Positions 15,797 to 25,360 of a stretch of 64,000 nucleotides of DNA are shown here, piece by piece. Source of the DNA: CAZCGA01 sp964498075 (GTDB lineage Bacteria > Desulfobacterota > Binatia > HRBIN30); the NCBI GenBank assembly GCA_964498075.1, contig CAZCGA010000020.1:1-64000 (forward strand), given 5' to 3'. The notes beneath the pieces are model-generated. The model worked only from the letters and a program-made list of their open reading frames with translations, was not told where the DNA came from and did no database searches. How positions within the stretch are numbered: the stretch's first letter is position 1; the number at the start of each line of letters is the position of its first letter. The position numbers and the translations under genes are program-made.

Positions 15797-18520
15797 GTGC
15801 TTGATTTGCCCGCTTGCCGCGTCGATGATGGCGTTGCTGTGGACGCCCTCGACACCCAACCGCACCCGTCCGCACCCGTCAGCCCGAAGCCGGGCGCGGG
15901 CGGGCAGTCACCGCCCGAACCATCGGTGCCCGGACCGTTGCGCCGGTTCGGATTCCTGCCCGGGCTGCTGTGCCGCCGGTTCTTCTCGCAGGTACGGGTC
16001 GACCCCGAGGGGATCGAGCGCATTCGGACCCTCGCCGCGCGGGGCAGCATCGTCTACGTGATGCGCTACCGCTCGCTGGTCGACTACCTGCTCCTCGCCT
16101 TCATCCTGCTGCGCGAGGGCTTGCCCCTTCCGGAGTTCGTCTCCGACATCCCCACGCTCCTGTTGCGCCCGCTGCGGGAAATCATTTCGATCCTGCGAGA
16201 GCGGCTGCGGGCGGGGCGCCGCTTCGGCAGGGTGGCGCGTCCGATCGAAGATCGCGACCGCTGCCAGCGGCTGGTGAAGCAGGGACGTCCAGTGTTGATC
16301 TTCATGCGCAGCCGCGCCCCGGGCATGCGGCTGCTGGAGAGCCGGCGCGCCGCGCTGCGCCGCGTGCGCAGCGGCACCGACTATCTCCGCGAGATCGTCC
16401 ACGGCGGCTTGCAGAACGAGCACGAGGTCTCCCTGGTGCCGATGGCGGTGCTGCGCGGCCGCGGCTTCCGGCGTCGCGAGTCGCGGCTGGCGACGCTGGT
16501 GTACAGCGTGCAGGAGGCGCCGGGCGAAGTGAAGCGCCTGCTGTCGCTGCTGTGGAACGGGCGCGAGAGCAGCGTCATCGTCGGCAAGGAAGTGCCTCTG
16601 CGCGACTTCGTGCAAGGCTATCGGCACGAGGATGAGGCGCGCATCGTGCGGCGACTGGGGCGGGCGCTGCAGATCTTCTTGCACCGCGAAGAGCGGGTGG
16701 TGTGGGGCCCGACGTTGTTGCCCAAGCGCACCGTCCGCCAGCTGGTCTTGCAAGGCGACGAGCTGAACGCGCTGATCCGGCGCCTGGCGCTGGCGCGCAA
16801 GCAACCCGAGCGGCAGCTGTGGCGCACCGCGGAACGCTACTTCAACGAGATCGCCGCCAACTTCCACGGCTCGTACTTCGCAGTGATCGAGTTCCTGTTC
16901 AATCGTATTTGGCCGCGCGCCTTCCAGGGCTTTGAGTACAGCGGGCTGGAGAAGGTGGTCGAGTGCGTCAAACAGCATCCGGTGGTGCTTGTGCCGTGCC
17001 ACCGCAGCCACTTCGATTACCTCATCTTGTCGTACCTGTTTCACTCCAACTACCTCAGTCCGCCGCACATCGCCGCGGGCATCAATCTGTCGTTCTGGCC
17101 GCTGGGGCCGCTCTTTCGCGGCGCCGGCGCGTTCTTCATCCGCCGCAGCTTCGGCGACAACGAGCTGTACAAGCTGGTCTTCCGCAACTACCTCACCTAC
17201 CTGATTCGCGAGGGCTACACGCAGGAGTTCTTCATCGAAGGCGGCCGCAGCCGCACCGGCAAGATCCTCACGCCGAAGCTCGGCATGCTGTCGGCCATCG
17301 TCCGCGCCTTCGTCTCCGGGGTGCGCCGCGATCTCTACCTCGTACCGGTGTCGATCCACTACGGGCGCGTGGTGGAGGAAGAAGCCTATACGCGCGAGCT
17401 GGTGGGGGCGGAGAAGGAGCAGGAGTCGCTGTGGGCGTTGCTCAAAGCGCGCACCGTGTTGCGCCAGAAGTACGGCACCGTGTACGTGACCTTCGCCGAC
17501 CCGATCTCGTTGAATCACACCCTGGGCGAACGCCAGCAGCGTTTCCAATCCGCCGCCGCCGATCCGGTGGTCGAAGAAGAGGAGCGCCGCTTCACGCAAA
17601 AGCTCGGCTTCCAGCTGCTGCGCGCCGTCAACACCGTCACGGTGGCCGGTGCGACCTCCGTCTCCTCCACGGTGCTCATGAGCTCGCCGCATGCGGCGTG
17701 GCGTTACCCGCACTTCCTGGCGGCGGCGCAGACGCTGGTGCGGCTGCTGCGCTCCCAAGGTGTCGGCTTCACCGCGTCGTTGGAACGCAATGCGGAGGAC
17801 TTCCAAGAAAACCTGGCGTTTCTGGAGTCCGCCGGTCTGATCAAACGCTTGCCGGGTGCCGACGGCGTGGTGATTCACGTTCCCCCGGAAAAACGGATCA
17901 TCCTCGACTTCTACAAGAACAACACCGTTCATTTCTTCCTGCTGCCGGCGCTGCTGTCGCGCGCCTTGCTGGGCGGCCTGCAGGGCGCCGCGCTCAAGGA
18001 TGAAGTGAGCTGGTGGCTGGATCTCTACCGCTGGGAGTTCCCGTTGCCCGAGCGCGAGGCCATGGCGGCCGAGCTCGGACGGCTGCTGGAGTACTTCCGC
18101 GCCCAGGGTGCGATCAGCGTCGGCGACGGCGAGCTGGTGGTTCCCGAGCATCCCCTGATCAAGAGCACCACCGGGATCTTGGACAACTTCTGCGAGGCGT
18201 ACTGGATCACGACGCGCACGCTGGCGCAGCTGAGCCCCGACGGCATGACGCAGAAGGCCATGCTGCAAACCGCCCGCGAACGATACCAGACGGGGTTGCT
18301 GCTGGGTGAGGTGCGCAAGGGCGAGGGCAACTCCGTGGTCACGCTCGGCAACGCGCTCAACCGGTTTGCGGAGATGGGGTTCATCTCCGTGGCCGACAGC
18401 GCCAGGGGGCGCGGGACGCGCGCGCCCAAGGAACGCGAGCGCATCATCCGCCGCGGCCCGCGTTTCGCCGAGCTGAGCCGTCTGGAGCGCCGCCTGGCGG
18501 CGGTCCTTCAACAACCCTGA
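15797..18520 (+). CDS. plsB: Glycerol-3-phosphate 1-O-acyltransferase
   Basis: 907 residues, somewhat longer than the about 800 of enterobacterial PlsB. It acylates position 1 of sn-glycerol 3-phosphate at the inner membrane, the first step of phospholipid synthesis. The acyltransferase HX4D motif is H402-D407 in CHRSHFDYL, and the glycerol-phosphate motif is EGGRSRTGK near 481. The N-terminal 40 residues after the GTG start are proline-rich and poorly conserved, so the true start may lie further in. It complements glpD and the AGPS-like enzyme, which draw on the same glycerol-phosphate/DHAP pool. Confidence 0.92.
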   Translation: MLDLPACRVDDGVAVDALDTQPHPSAPVSPKPGAGGQSPPEPSVPGPLRRFGFLPGLLCRRFFSQVRVDPEGIERIRTLAARGSIVYVMRYRSLVDYLLLAFILLREGLPLPEFVSDIPTLLLRPLREIISILRERLRAGRRFGRVARPIEDRDRCQRLVKQGRPVLIFMRSRAPGMRLLESRRAALRRVRSGTDYLREIVHGGLQNEHEVSLVPMAVLRGRGFRRRESRLATLVYSVQEAPGEVKRLLSLLWNGRESSVIVGKEVPLRDFVQGYRHEDEARIVRRLGRALQIFLHREERVVWGPTLLPKRTVRQLVLQGDELNALIRRLALARKQPERQLWRTAERYFNEIAANFHGSYFAVIEFLFNRIWPRAFQGFEYSGLEKVVECVKQHPVVLVPCHRSHFDYLILSYLFHSNYLSPPHIAAGINLSFWPLGPLFRGAGAFFIRRSFGDNELYKLVFRNYLTYLIREGYTQEFFIEGGRSRTGKILTPKLGMLSAIVRAFVSGVRRDLYLVPVSIHYGRVVEEEAYTRELVGAEKEQESLWALLKARTVLRQKYGTVYVTFADPISLNHTLGERQQRFQSAAADPVVEEEERRFTQKLGFQLLRAVNTVTVAGATSVSSTVLMSSPHAAWRYPHFLAAAQTLVRLLRSQGVGFTASLERNAEDFQENLAFLESAGLIKRLPGADGVVIHVPPEKRIILDFYKNNTVHFFLLPALLSRALLGGLQGAALKDEVSWWLDLYRWEFPLPEREAMAAELGRLLEYFRAQGAISVGDGELVVPEHPLIKSTTGILDNFCEAYWITTRTLAQLSPDGMTQKAMLQTARERYQTGLLLGEVRKGEGNSVVTLGNALNRFAEMGFISVADSARGRGTRAPKERERIIRRGPRFAELSRLERRLAAVLQQP

Positions 18521-18600
18521 TGCCGTGGAGGCGGTTGAATTGCCGCCGGGCGCACCGTACACTCTGCACAACGGCGGCACTCTTCATGGGCGGTAGGCAC

Positions 18601-19413
18601 ATGGCTCACGGGCACCGAACGCGGCGTGCCGGCATTGCGACGCTGCTGGTATTCAGCGTCGCCGGCTTGGCTGCGTGTCGCACGCGAGAGAAGACCGAGG
18701 TGGAGGTCGAGGTGCGGAGCGTGGGATTCGACAACACCTCGCATGCCCCGGTCGTGGTGCTGCAGGATCACGATCGCAAGGTGGCGCTGCCCATCTGGAT
18801 TGGGCCGGCGGAAGCGCAGTCGATCGCGCTGCAAATGGAAGGGATCAGTCCGCCACGCCCGATGACCCATGACCTGGTCAAAACCATCCTCGACCAGGCG
18901 GGCGTCGAGTTCCAGCGGGTTCTCATCCAAGAGATGAAGCAGAGCACCTACTACGCGCGCATCTATCTGCGGTCGGGCCGACAGGACATCGAGATCGACA
19001 GCCGTCCGAGCGACGCGATCGCGCTGGCGGTGCGCTTTCACCGTCCCATCTTCGTGGCCACAGCCCTGCTGAAGGGCGAGAGCGCGATCGACCTGCAACA
19101 TGAGACGGCCGCGGGGACCACGCTGCGGCTCTCCGGCATCACCGTCCAAAACCTCACCGACGAGCTGGCGGAGTACTTCGACTTGCCGCCCGGTCACGGG
19201 GTGATCGTTGCCAACATCGAGCACGACGCGCCGGAAGGTTTGCAGCGCGGTGACGTCATCCTGGAGATCGATGGCGCCGCGGTCACCGGCGTCGGTGATT
19301 TCGCCAGTCGCATGAAGGCGGTGAAGAGCGGTGCGACGGCGAAGCTCTCGGTTCAACGCGGGTCCCAGCGTATGCCGGTGCAGTTCGCCGCGCGCGCCGC
19401 GGAGCCGGACTAG
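18601..19413 (+). CDS. Lipoprotein fusing a bifunctional-nuclease (DUF151) and a PDZ domain
   Basis: 270 residues from the ATG at 18601, which gives a normal lipoprotein signal ending LAAC. Residues about 35-165 form a DUF151/bifunctional nuclease domain (ALPIWIGPAEAQSIALQMEG, PRPMTHDL, the IDSRPSDAIALA motif). A PDZ domain follows at about 185-265 (GVIVANIEHDAPEGLQRGDVI). DUF151 proteins are usually cytosolic single domains of unclear activity; here the domain is placed on a lipid anchor beyond the inner membrane. Function unknown. The start at 18520 would bury the signal peptide and is rejected. Confidence 0.85.
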   Translation: MAHGHRTRRAGIATLLVFSVAGLAACRTREKTEVEVEVRSVGFDNTSHAPVVVLQDHDRKVALPIWIGPAEAQSIALQMEGISPPRPMTHDLVKTILDQAGVEFQRVLIQEMKQSTYYARIYLRSGRQDIEIDSRPSDAIALAVRFHRPIFVATALLKGESAIDLQHETAAGTTLRLSGITVQNLTDELAEYFDLPPGHGVIVANIEHDAPEGLQRGDVILEIDGAAVTGVGDFASRMKAVKSGATAKLSVQRGSQRMPVQFAARAAEPD

Positions 19414-19553
19414 CCGGCGGATTAGTCTCGCTGCTGTGAGCATTAGCCGAAGTCGGATTGGGGCGCGTCCGGGCCTGTTGACGATTCGCGGCGGGCGTGC
19501 CAAATGTGCAGATGTTTCGGAGACGAACATTCGGTCACTCGTGCGATGAGTGA

Positions 19554-19919
19554 GTGCAGCGGGCATTGGTCCCTACGACGGTGAACGACGAGCAAGCAGA
19601 TGGCGCGGTCGAGACCCGGGTGGCGGCCTTGGCGCGCGAGATCGCGGACGTTATCAATGCAGCGCAGGCAGAAGGGCGCGAAGGACTGCGGGAAGACGCG
19701 GTCAGCATATTGCGGGATGAAGTGCAGATTCTTGAACCGCCATCCGCGGCCGCACCGGCGGTGGCGGACTCGTTCAATCCGTTTGGCATCGGTATCCCCC
19801 TCGTGCTGATGGGTGGCGTGATGGTGTTTCTGTTCCCGCCCGTCGGTCTTCTCCTGTTCGCCGTCGCCGGCGTCGTGGTGGCCTGGGGCCTGGCGGCGAC
19901 GCTGCTGGCTCACCGCTGA
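19554..19919 (+). CDS. Small membrane protein before the bc cluster
   Basis: 121 residues from a GTG at 19554; a GTG at 19581 is an alternative start. The N-terminal 75 residues are a charged, helical cytoplasmic part. The rest forms two membrane helices (about 73-95 and 97-117). No family is recognised. It ends 18 bases before the Rieske gene and is probably the first gene of the respiratory operon. A possible promoter lies at TTGACG (19478), but its -10 region is poor. Confidence 0.6.
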   Translation: MQRALVPTTVNDEQADGAVETRVAALAREIADVINAAQAEGREGLREDAVSILRDEVQILEPPSAAAPAVADSFNPFGIGIPLVLMGGVMVFLFPPVGLLLFAVAGVVVAWGLAATLLAHR

Positions 19920-19937
19920 GGCGCCGAGGGCGACGGC

Positions 19938-20531
19938 ATGGCGAAGGCAGAGAAGGAGCAAACCGCAGAGGACCTGGCGGCGCTCGAAGCGCGGCGCCGG
20001 ATCGAGCAAGAGCGTGAGCGCGCCAAGCGTGCCCGCGAGCGCGCCCAGCTCGGCGGCCTGTGGTCGCGTCGCGATTTCTTCGGACGCCTCGGCTGGAGCG
20101 GCTTCGGGATCTTTTCCCTGATCGGTTTGCTCGCCGCAGTGCGCTCGGCGTTTCCGCGCGTGCTGTTCACGCCACCATCGACCTTCAAGGCCGGGTCACC
20201 CGGCGATTTCGCGCTCGGTGAAGTGAGTGAGAAGTTCAAGAAGGAGTTCCGCGTCTGGATCGTGCGCGATCCGGAAGGGTTTTACGCCATCTTCGCGAAG
20301 TGCACGCACCTCGGCTGCACGCCGCGCTGGCTGGCGGCGGAGAACAAGTTCAAGTGTCCCTGCCACGGCAGTGGCTACTACAAGGATGGTGTGAACTTCG
20401 AGGGACCGGCGCCGCGCCCGATGGACCGTGTGCGCATCACCCGCGCCGATGACGGGCAGATCGTCGTGGACGTCAGTGTGAAGTACATCTTCGGCACCTG
20501 GGACAAGCCGGGCGCCTTCCTGAAGATCTGA
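19938..20531 (+). CDS. Rieske iron-sulfur subunit of a cytochrome bc complex
   Basis: 197 residues. A charged cytoplasmic helix (1-45) leads to one membrane segment (about 55-70) and the Rieske domain. The 2Fe-2S ligands are C122 and H124 in CTHLGC, and C140 and H143 in CPCHGSGYY. It takes electrons from quinol at the outer face of the inner membrane and passes them to cytochrome c. The long charged N-terminus before the membrane segment is unusual. It is followed directly by cytochrome b6. Confidence 0.93.
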   Translation: MAKAEKEQTAEDLAALEARRRIEQERERAKRARERAQLGGLWSRRDFFGRLGWSGFGIFSLIGLLAAVRSAFPRVLFTPPSTFKAGSPGDFALGEVSEKFKKEFRVWIVRDPEGFYAIFAKCTHLGCTPRWLAAENKFKCPCHGSGYYKDGVNFEGPAPRPMDRVRITRADDGQIVVDVSVKYIFGTWDKPGAFLKI

Positions 20532-20582
20532 GACAGCGGCAGCGGGCGACCAGGCTGCGCAGAATTTCTTGGGGCATTCCGT

Positions 20583-21353
20583 ATGGCGATGTGGGACGAG
20601 GTCAAACGCCAGATCATGGAGTCACAGGTCTGGCAATCCATCTTCCGTCACGGCTACGAGGACACGCCGCGCAACCGCATCCTCATGGTCTCGGGCAACG
20701 TGTGGCTGCACCTGCACCCGTCGAAGGTGCGCAAGCACGCCACCCGGCTGCGCTTCACCTGGTGCATGGGCGGCATCACCTTCTTGATGTTCCTGGTCAC
20801 CGTGATCACCGGCGTCTACTTGATGTTCTACTACCGCCCGACGGCGGAGTACGCGTACGCCGACATGAAGTACCTCGAGTTCGACATGCCGTTCGGGATG
20901 CTCATGCGCAACATGCACCGCTGGGCGGCGCACGGCATGGTGATCGCCGTGTGGCTGCACATGTTCCGCGTCTTCCTCACCGGCTCGTACAAGCCGCCAC
21001 GCGAGTTCAACTGGGTGGTCGGCGTGGTCCTTCTGGTGCTGACGTTGTTACTGAGCTTCACCGGCTATCTGTTGCCGTGGGATCAGCTGTCGATCTGGGC
21101 GGTGACCGTGGGCTCCAACATGGGGCGTGCCATGCCGCTGATGGGACACGAGGGTCCCTTCCACGAGCTGGTCGGCGCCAACCCCATCTACGACGCGCGC
21201 GCCTTCCTCTTCGGCGGCGGCGAGATCGGCCCGCACACCTTGCTGCGCTTCTACATCCTGCATTGCATTTTTTTTCCGCTGGTGGCGACCCTGTTCATGG
21301 CCGTCCACTTCTGGCGCATCCGGCGCGACGGCTTCTCCGGCCCGCCGGTATGA
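20583..21353 (+). CDS. Cytochrome b6-type subunit
   Basis: 256 residues with four membrane helices. Haem ligands are H112/H126 in helix B and H227/H242 in helix D. The helix D pair is 15 apart, as in b6f complexes, not 14 as in mitochondrial-type bc1. The split into this gene and a separate subunit IV-like gene also follows the b6f plan. It forms the core of quinol oxidation and carries the two b haems. The stop overlaps the start of a 58-residue protein (ATGA). Confidence 0.92.
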   Translation: MAMWDEVKRQIMESQVWQSIFRHGYEDTPRNRILMVSGNVWLHLHPSKVRKHATRLRFTWCMGGITFLMFLVTVITGVYLMFYYRPTAEYAYADMKYLEFDMPFGMLMRNMHRWAAHGMVIAVWLHMFRVFLTGSYKPPREFNWVVGVVLLVLTLLLSFTGYLLPWDQLSIWAVTVGSNMGRAMPLMGHEGPFHELVGANPIYDARAFLFGGGEIGPHTLLRFYILHCIFFPLVATLFMAVHFWRIRRDGFSGPPV

Positions 21354-21526
21354 CGACGGTGGGGAGTGCTGCAGTGGCACCTGAGCTGCGTCACACGATC
21401 GGAGCCTCGATCCTGTTGGGGATCACGATGGTGATCCCCGGTGGCCGGGTCCTCGTGCTGCCCGCCATCTTCATCCTCGTGCTGATTCTGCTCTACTGGG
21501 CGGCGAAGCCGAGGGCAAAGGAGTAA
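21350..21526 (+). CDS. Single-pass membrane protein in the bc operon
   Basis: 58 residues, ATGA overlap with cytochrome b6. A short N-terminus leads to two close hydrophobic stretches (about 17-25 and 33-50) and a basic end. It is too small for family assignment. Its place between the two halves of cytochrome b and the tight coupling suggest a small structural subunit of the complex, comparable in size to the Pet subunits of b6f, though not in recognisable sequence. Confidence 0.7.
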   Translation: MTTVGSAAVAPELRHTIGASILLGITMVIPGGRVLVLPAIFILVLILLYWAAKPRAKE

Positions 21527-21530
21527 GACG

Positions 21531-22358
21531 GTGGCTGAGGCACAGAGCAATCTGGCAGTGAAAGCGGCCGCCAAGCCGGCGGCCAAGCGGATCGAGGTTC
21601 CCATCAAGAAGGCGACGGGACCCGGGGACGATAAGGTGCATACGTGGCCGCACCTGGTGCGCGCCGAGTTCTTGTGCTCCTTGTTTATCCTCGTCCTCCT
21701 GATCGTGTGGTCGTTGCTCGTCGATGCGCCGCTCGAGGAGCCGGCGAACCCAACCCGTACGCCGAACCCCTCGAAGGCACCGTGGTACTTCCTGGGCCTG
21801 CAGGAGATGCTGGTGTTCTTCGACCCGTGGCACGCGGGGGTGGTGTTGCCGACCTTCATCATCATGGGCCTCATGGTGATTCCCTTCATCGACATCAACC
21901 CGAAGGGGAACGGCTACTACACCTTCACCGAACGGAAGTTCGAGATCATCACCTACTTCTTCGGCTTCCACGTCCTGTGGATCTCGCTGATCGTCATCGG
22001 CACGTTCCTGCGCGGGCCGGGATGGAACTGGTTCTGGCCGTGGCAGAAGTGGGACATGCACAAGGTCGAAGCGATGACCAACGTCGACCTGCCGTACCTG
22101 CTGGGGCTACGCGACCCATTGTGGTCGTCGATCTTCGGTCTGGTGGTTATCGGGGCCTACTTCGTCGTCGGGACGGTGGCGATGTACGCCTGGGTGCGCC
22201 GCCTGAAGGGGCCGCTGTTCATGCAGCAGTGGGGCATGCCGCGCTTCATGACCACGTCGTTCCTGTTCCTCAACATGCTGGCAGTGCTCATCAAGATGCT
22301 GATGCGGCACGCCTTCAACGTGAAGTACATCTTGGTGACGCCGTGGATCAACATTTGA
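21531..22358 (+). CDS. Cytochrome b subunit IV-like protein
   Basis: 275 residues from the GTG at 21531, preceded by GGAG. It supplies the quinol-site half of cytochrome b. The motif equivalent to PEWY reads APWY (83-86) in SKAPWYFLGLQEML, a substitution I associate with menaquinol-using complexes. About five membrane helices are visible, more than the three of plant-type subunit IV, so the protein is an extended version. The alanine/lysine-rich N-terminus (1-30) is probably cytoplasmic and flexible. Confidence 0.88.
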   Translation: MAEAQSNLAVKAAAKPAAKRIEVPIKKATGPGDDKVHTWPHLVRAEFLCSLFILVLLIVWSLLVDAPLEEPANPTRTPNPSKAPWYFLGLQEMLVFFDPWHAGVVLPTFIIMGLMVIPFIDINPKGNGYYTFTERKFEIITYFFGFHVLWISLIVIGTFLRGPGWNWFWPWQKWDMHKVEAMTNVDLPYLLGLRDPLWSSIFGLVVIGAYFVVGTVAMYAWVRRLKGPLFMQQWGMPRFMTTSFLFLNMLAVLIKMLMRHAFNVKYILVTPWINI

Positions 22359-22416
22359 AGTCGATCCGTCCCAACCTGATGGCGGGAGTGACGTCCTCGG
22401 GGGCTGGGGCGCCACG

Positions 22417-22587
22417 ATGTTCTACCTGGCGAAGTTGATCCAGGCGTTCGGATTCGCCGACGTCAGTTATGCGCTGTTTGTGGGGCTCGCCGAGGAGCAC
22501 AGCATGGGGCGCGAGCTGAAGCTCATGGCCGTCGGCGCAGTCATCTTCTATCTGGGCCGCCTTCTGGAACGCAAAGCCGCAGCGTGA
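22417..22587 (+). CDS. Small membrane protein between subunit IV and octahaem cytochrome
   Basis: 56 residues. A short amphipathic start, then a hydrophobic segment near 36-50 followed by RLLERK. It lies 58 bases after subunit IV and eight before the cytochrome gene, so it is transcribed with both. The function is unknown; a small assembly or linking subunit is plausible from position alone. Confidence 0.6.
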   Translation: MFYLAKLIQAFGFADVSYALFVGLAEEHSMGRELKLMAVGAVIFYLGRLLERKAAA

Positions 22588-22595
22588 GGTGAGGC

Positions 22596-25316
22596 GTGCC
22601 ACGAAGTCAGTCGAAGATCGACGACGAGAAGCGATCGTACAGTGCCATCTTCCTGCTGGCCGTTGGGATGCTGCTGGCGGGCGCGATCTGGTCGGTGTGG
22701 GACGACAACATCGCCCGCCGTCCCTGGAAGTATTACCAGGCGGAGTTCTCCGAGCAGGAGCAGAACCAGGTCCGCGACCAGATCAAGAAGGAAGACGAAC
22801 GTCTGGCCGCCGATCCAACGTTTCAGCAAGCGAGCAAGGACCTCGCCGCCGCTCGCGAGCGCGTGCAGACGGGCGACACCATGAAGCGCATCGCCACGCT
22901 CGACGCGCAACGCACCCGCGTCAACGTCGAGCACAACGACGCCGATCTGCACCTCCGCATCATCAAGAGCCGCCTCGAGGAAGCCTGGTACGACTACGAT
23001 AGCGCCGTCTTGGAGAAACGCCCGACGCAACCGGCGCGGCAACGCATCGAGGCCCTCGACAAGGACAAGGCCGAGATCCAGCAGGGATTCGACCGCACCA
23101 AGGGGCCGCTGGAACAGATCGATAAAGAGCTGACGGAGGTGCGCTCGGAGGTGAAGGCGCTCGACGAGAAGCTCAAGGGCCTCAACGGCGAGCGCGACCG
23201 CCTGGTGACGAAGCTCGAAAACCTCACCATCCAGGCGGGACCGTTCAGCTTGCCGAAGATCCCGAAGATCCAACAGGTCGTCCTCGAAGACTTCGAGCGC
23301 AACAACTTCGACAAGCCCGTCGCCCGGGTCGACCGCTGCGAGTCCTGCCACGCCGGGATCAACAAGCCGGGATTCGAGAACGCCCCGAATCCGTACAAGA
23401 CGCATCCGCAACGCGACCTGATCCTCACCAAGCATCCGCCGGAGAAGTTCGGCTGTACCCCGTGTCATCAGGGGCAAGGCCCCGCCGTGAACAGCCCCGA
23501 GCAGGCGCACGGCGAGGTGCACCACTGGAGCGAGCCGCTGCTGCGCGGCGAAAGGGTCCAGGCGTCGTGCATCAAGTGCCACACCAACGTCGGGCACCTG
23601 AAGGAAGCGGACACGATCAGCCGCGGCCAGCGCCTCTTCGAGGAGCTCGGGTGTCACGGCTGCCACCTCACCGACGGCTACGAAGACCTGCCCAAGGTTG
23701 GCCCGTACCTGCGGCTCATCCGCGCCAAGGTGGACCCGGCATGGCTGGTCCGCTGGGTCACCAACCCGCATCAGTTCCGCCCGCAGACCCGGATGCCGAA
23801 CTTCATGTTCAAGCCCGACGAGGCCGAGGCGGTCGCCGCCTACCTGTGGGACTCGACCAAGGCGGAGAGCGACACCTGGCTGCAAACCCGGCCGATGCCC
23901 ACCGGCATCGATCCGAGCAACTCCGCACTGGTCGCGCAGGGTCAGGAGCTGGTCGACAACCTCGGCTGCCGCGGCTGCCACGGTTTTGTCGAGGGGGAAT
24001 CGCCGGCTTTGCTCGGCGAGAACAAGGACATTGCCCCGAACCTGAGCCACGTCGCCGAGAAGACCGATGCGCGCTGGTTGTACTATTGGATCAAGGGCCC
24101 GCGGCAATACTCGCCGGTGGCGCGCATGCCCAGCCTACGCCTCAGCGACGATGAGGCGCACGCGGTGGTGTCGTATCTGCTCACGCTCGGCGCGCCGCAG
24201 CCCGACCCGGAGCTGGCGGCGCGGCTGAGTCAGCCCGACACGATCGAGCGCGGCAAGTCGCTGGTGCGCAAGTACGGCTGCTTCGGCTGCCACGACATCA
24301 CCGGCATGGAGAGCGAGTCGCGCGTCGGCGCCGAGCTGGCGACCTTCGGGGGCAAGACGCTCGAGGAGCTGTTCTTCGGCGACCACACGGACATCGCGCC
24401 GACGTGGGACGACTGGACCTACAACAAGCTCAAGAGCCCCCGCACCTACGCGACCGAGCGCATCGAGCAGGCCATGCCGCAGTTCGATCTGGCCGACGCC
24501 GACATCAAGGCGCTCCGCGTCTTTCTCAAGAGCCGCACCGACTTCCGGATGCCAGCGAAGTTCCTGGCCGACAGCGGGATTCGCGGGCAGCGCGAGATCG
24601 CCGGCCGGCGCACCGTGGCGCGCTACAACTGCGTCGGCTGCCACGTCATCGAAGGCCAAGGGGGCGCCATCCGGGCGCGCTACCAAGACACGCCGAACAT
24701 GGCGCCACCGATTCTCAACGGCGAAGGCAGCAAGGTGCAGGCGGACTGGCTGTTCGGTTTCGTCAAGCAGCCGGTGCCGCTGCGGCCTTGGCTGCGGGTG
24801 CGCATGCCGACCTTCGGGCTCTCTGATGCCGAGGTCAACGCCGTGGTGCAGTACTTCACGGCGATCGACAACGTGCAAGTGCCGTTCGTCCACATCGACG
24901 AGGCGCAGATCCCGCCGGAGTACATCGAGGCGGCGCAGAAGCTCATGTCGCCGGACTACTTCAGCTGCTTCTCGTGCCACCAGCAGGGGGATCGGAAGCC
25001 GGAAGGACCGCCCGAGGGGTGGGCACCCGATCTGGGCATGGCGTATCAGCGGCTCAACCCGGATTGGATCGTGCGCTGGCTGCACAATCCGCAGAAGGTG
25101 CAGCCCGGCACCAAGATGCCGTCGTTCTATGAGGAGACGGCGAAGGGAGCCGCCGGCGGCCCTGACGACATCTTCAGCGGCGACAACGAGAAGCAGATTC
25201 AGGCGCTGCGCGATTACCTCATGATCCTGGGGAAGCCGAAGACGATGCTCGCGCAGCATCAACCCAATGGTGCCGTTCCGGTCGCTGGTGAGGCCGTGCC
25301 GGTACACGCAAACTAA
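22596..25316 (+). CDS. Octahaem c-type cytochrome of the bc complex
   Basis: 906 residues, GTG start at 22596. One membrane helix near 12-32 anchors the protein. A long coiled coil spans about 45-235. Then come eight CXXCH haem sites, with first cysteines near residues 248, 287, 325, 353, 458, 562, 679 and 791. The later sites sit in separate monohaem class I-like modules, each followed by a MP-containing segment (RMPNF, RMPSL, AMPQF, RMPTF, KMPSF) that can give the distal methionine. It probably replaces cytochrome c1/f and carries electrons on to the oxidase encoded downstream. The coiled-coil neck is unusual. Confidence 0.85.
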   Translation: MPRSQSKIDDEKRSYSAIFLLAVGMLLAGAIWSVWDDNIARRPWKYYQAEFSEQEQNQVRDQIKKEDERLAADPTFQQASKDLAAARERVQTGDTMKRIATLDAQRTRVNVEHNDADLHLRIIKSRLEEAWYDYDSAVLEKRPTQPARQRIEALDKDKAEIQQGFDRTKGPLEQIDKELTEVRSEVKALDEKLKGLNGERDRLVTKLENLTIQAGPFSLPKIPKIQQVVLEDFERNNFDKPVARVDRCESCHAGINKPGFENAPNPYKTHPQRDLILTKHPPEKFGCTPCHQGQGPAVNSPEQAHGEVHHWSEPLLRGERVQASCIKCHTNVGHLKEADTISRGQRLFEELGCHGCHLTDGYEDLPKVGPYLRLIRAKVDPAWLVRWVTNPHQFRPQTRMPNFMFKPDEAEAVAAYLWDSTKAESDTWLQTRPMPTGIDPSNSALVAQGQELVDNLGCRGCHGFVEGESPALLGENKDIAPNLSHVAEKTDARWLYYWIKGPRQYSPVARMPSLRLSDDEAHAVVSYLLTLGAPQPDPELAARLSQPDTIERGKSLVRKYGCFGCHDITGMESESRVGAELATFGGKTLEELFFGDHTDIAPTWDDWTYNKLKSPRTYATERIEQAMPQFDLADADIKALRVFLKSRTDFRMPAKFLADSGIRGQREIAGRRTVARYNCVGCHVIEGQGGAIRARYQDTPNMAPPILNGEGSKVQADWLFGFVKQPVPLRPWLRVRMPTFGLSDAEVNAVVQYFTAIDNVQVPFVHIDEAQIPPEYIEAAQKLMSPDYFSCFSCHQQGDRKPEGPPEGWAPDLGMAYQRLNPDWIVRWLHNPQKVQPGTKMPSFYEETAKGAAGGPDDIFSGDNEKQIQALRDYLMILGKPKTMLAQHQPNGAVPVAGEAVPVHAN

Positions 25317-25320
25317 CCAA

Positions 25321-25339
25321 TGTCTCGCATGGCGAGACA
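25321..25339 (+). repeat. Perfect 8-bp inverted repeat
   Basis: TGTCTCGC and GCGAGACA separated by ATG, between the octahaem cytochrome and the cupredoxin gene. No T-run follows, so it is not a terminator. A transcript-processing hairpin or an operator are possible. Confidence 0.5.
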
Positions 25340-25360
25340 GGCTTGGAGAGGAGGAGCAGA

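Noticed and set aside
15908..18580. An 890-residue open frame on the minus strand across plsB
   Set aside because: It is the antisense shadow of a clear PlsB with catalytic motifs; high GC lowers stop codon frequency. The translation is rich in Arg/Gln/His/Ala without domains.
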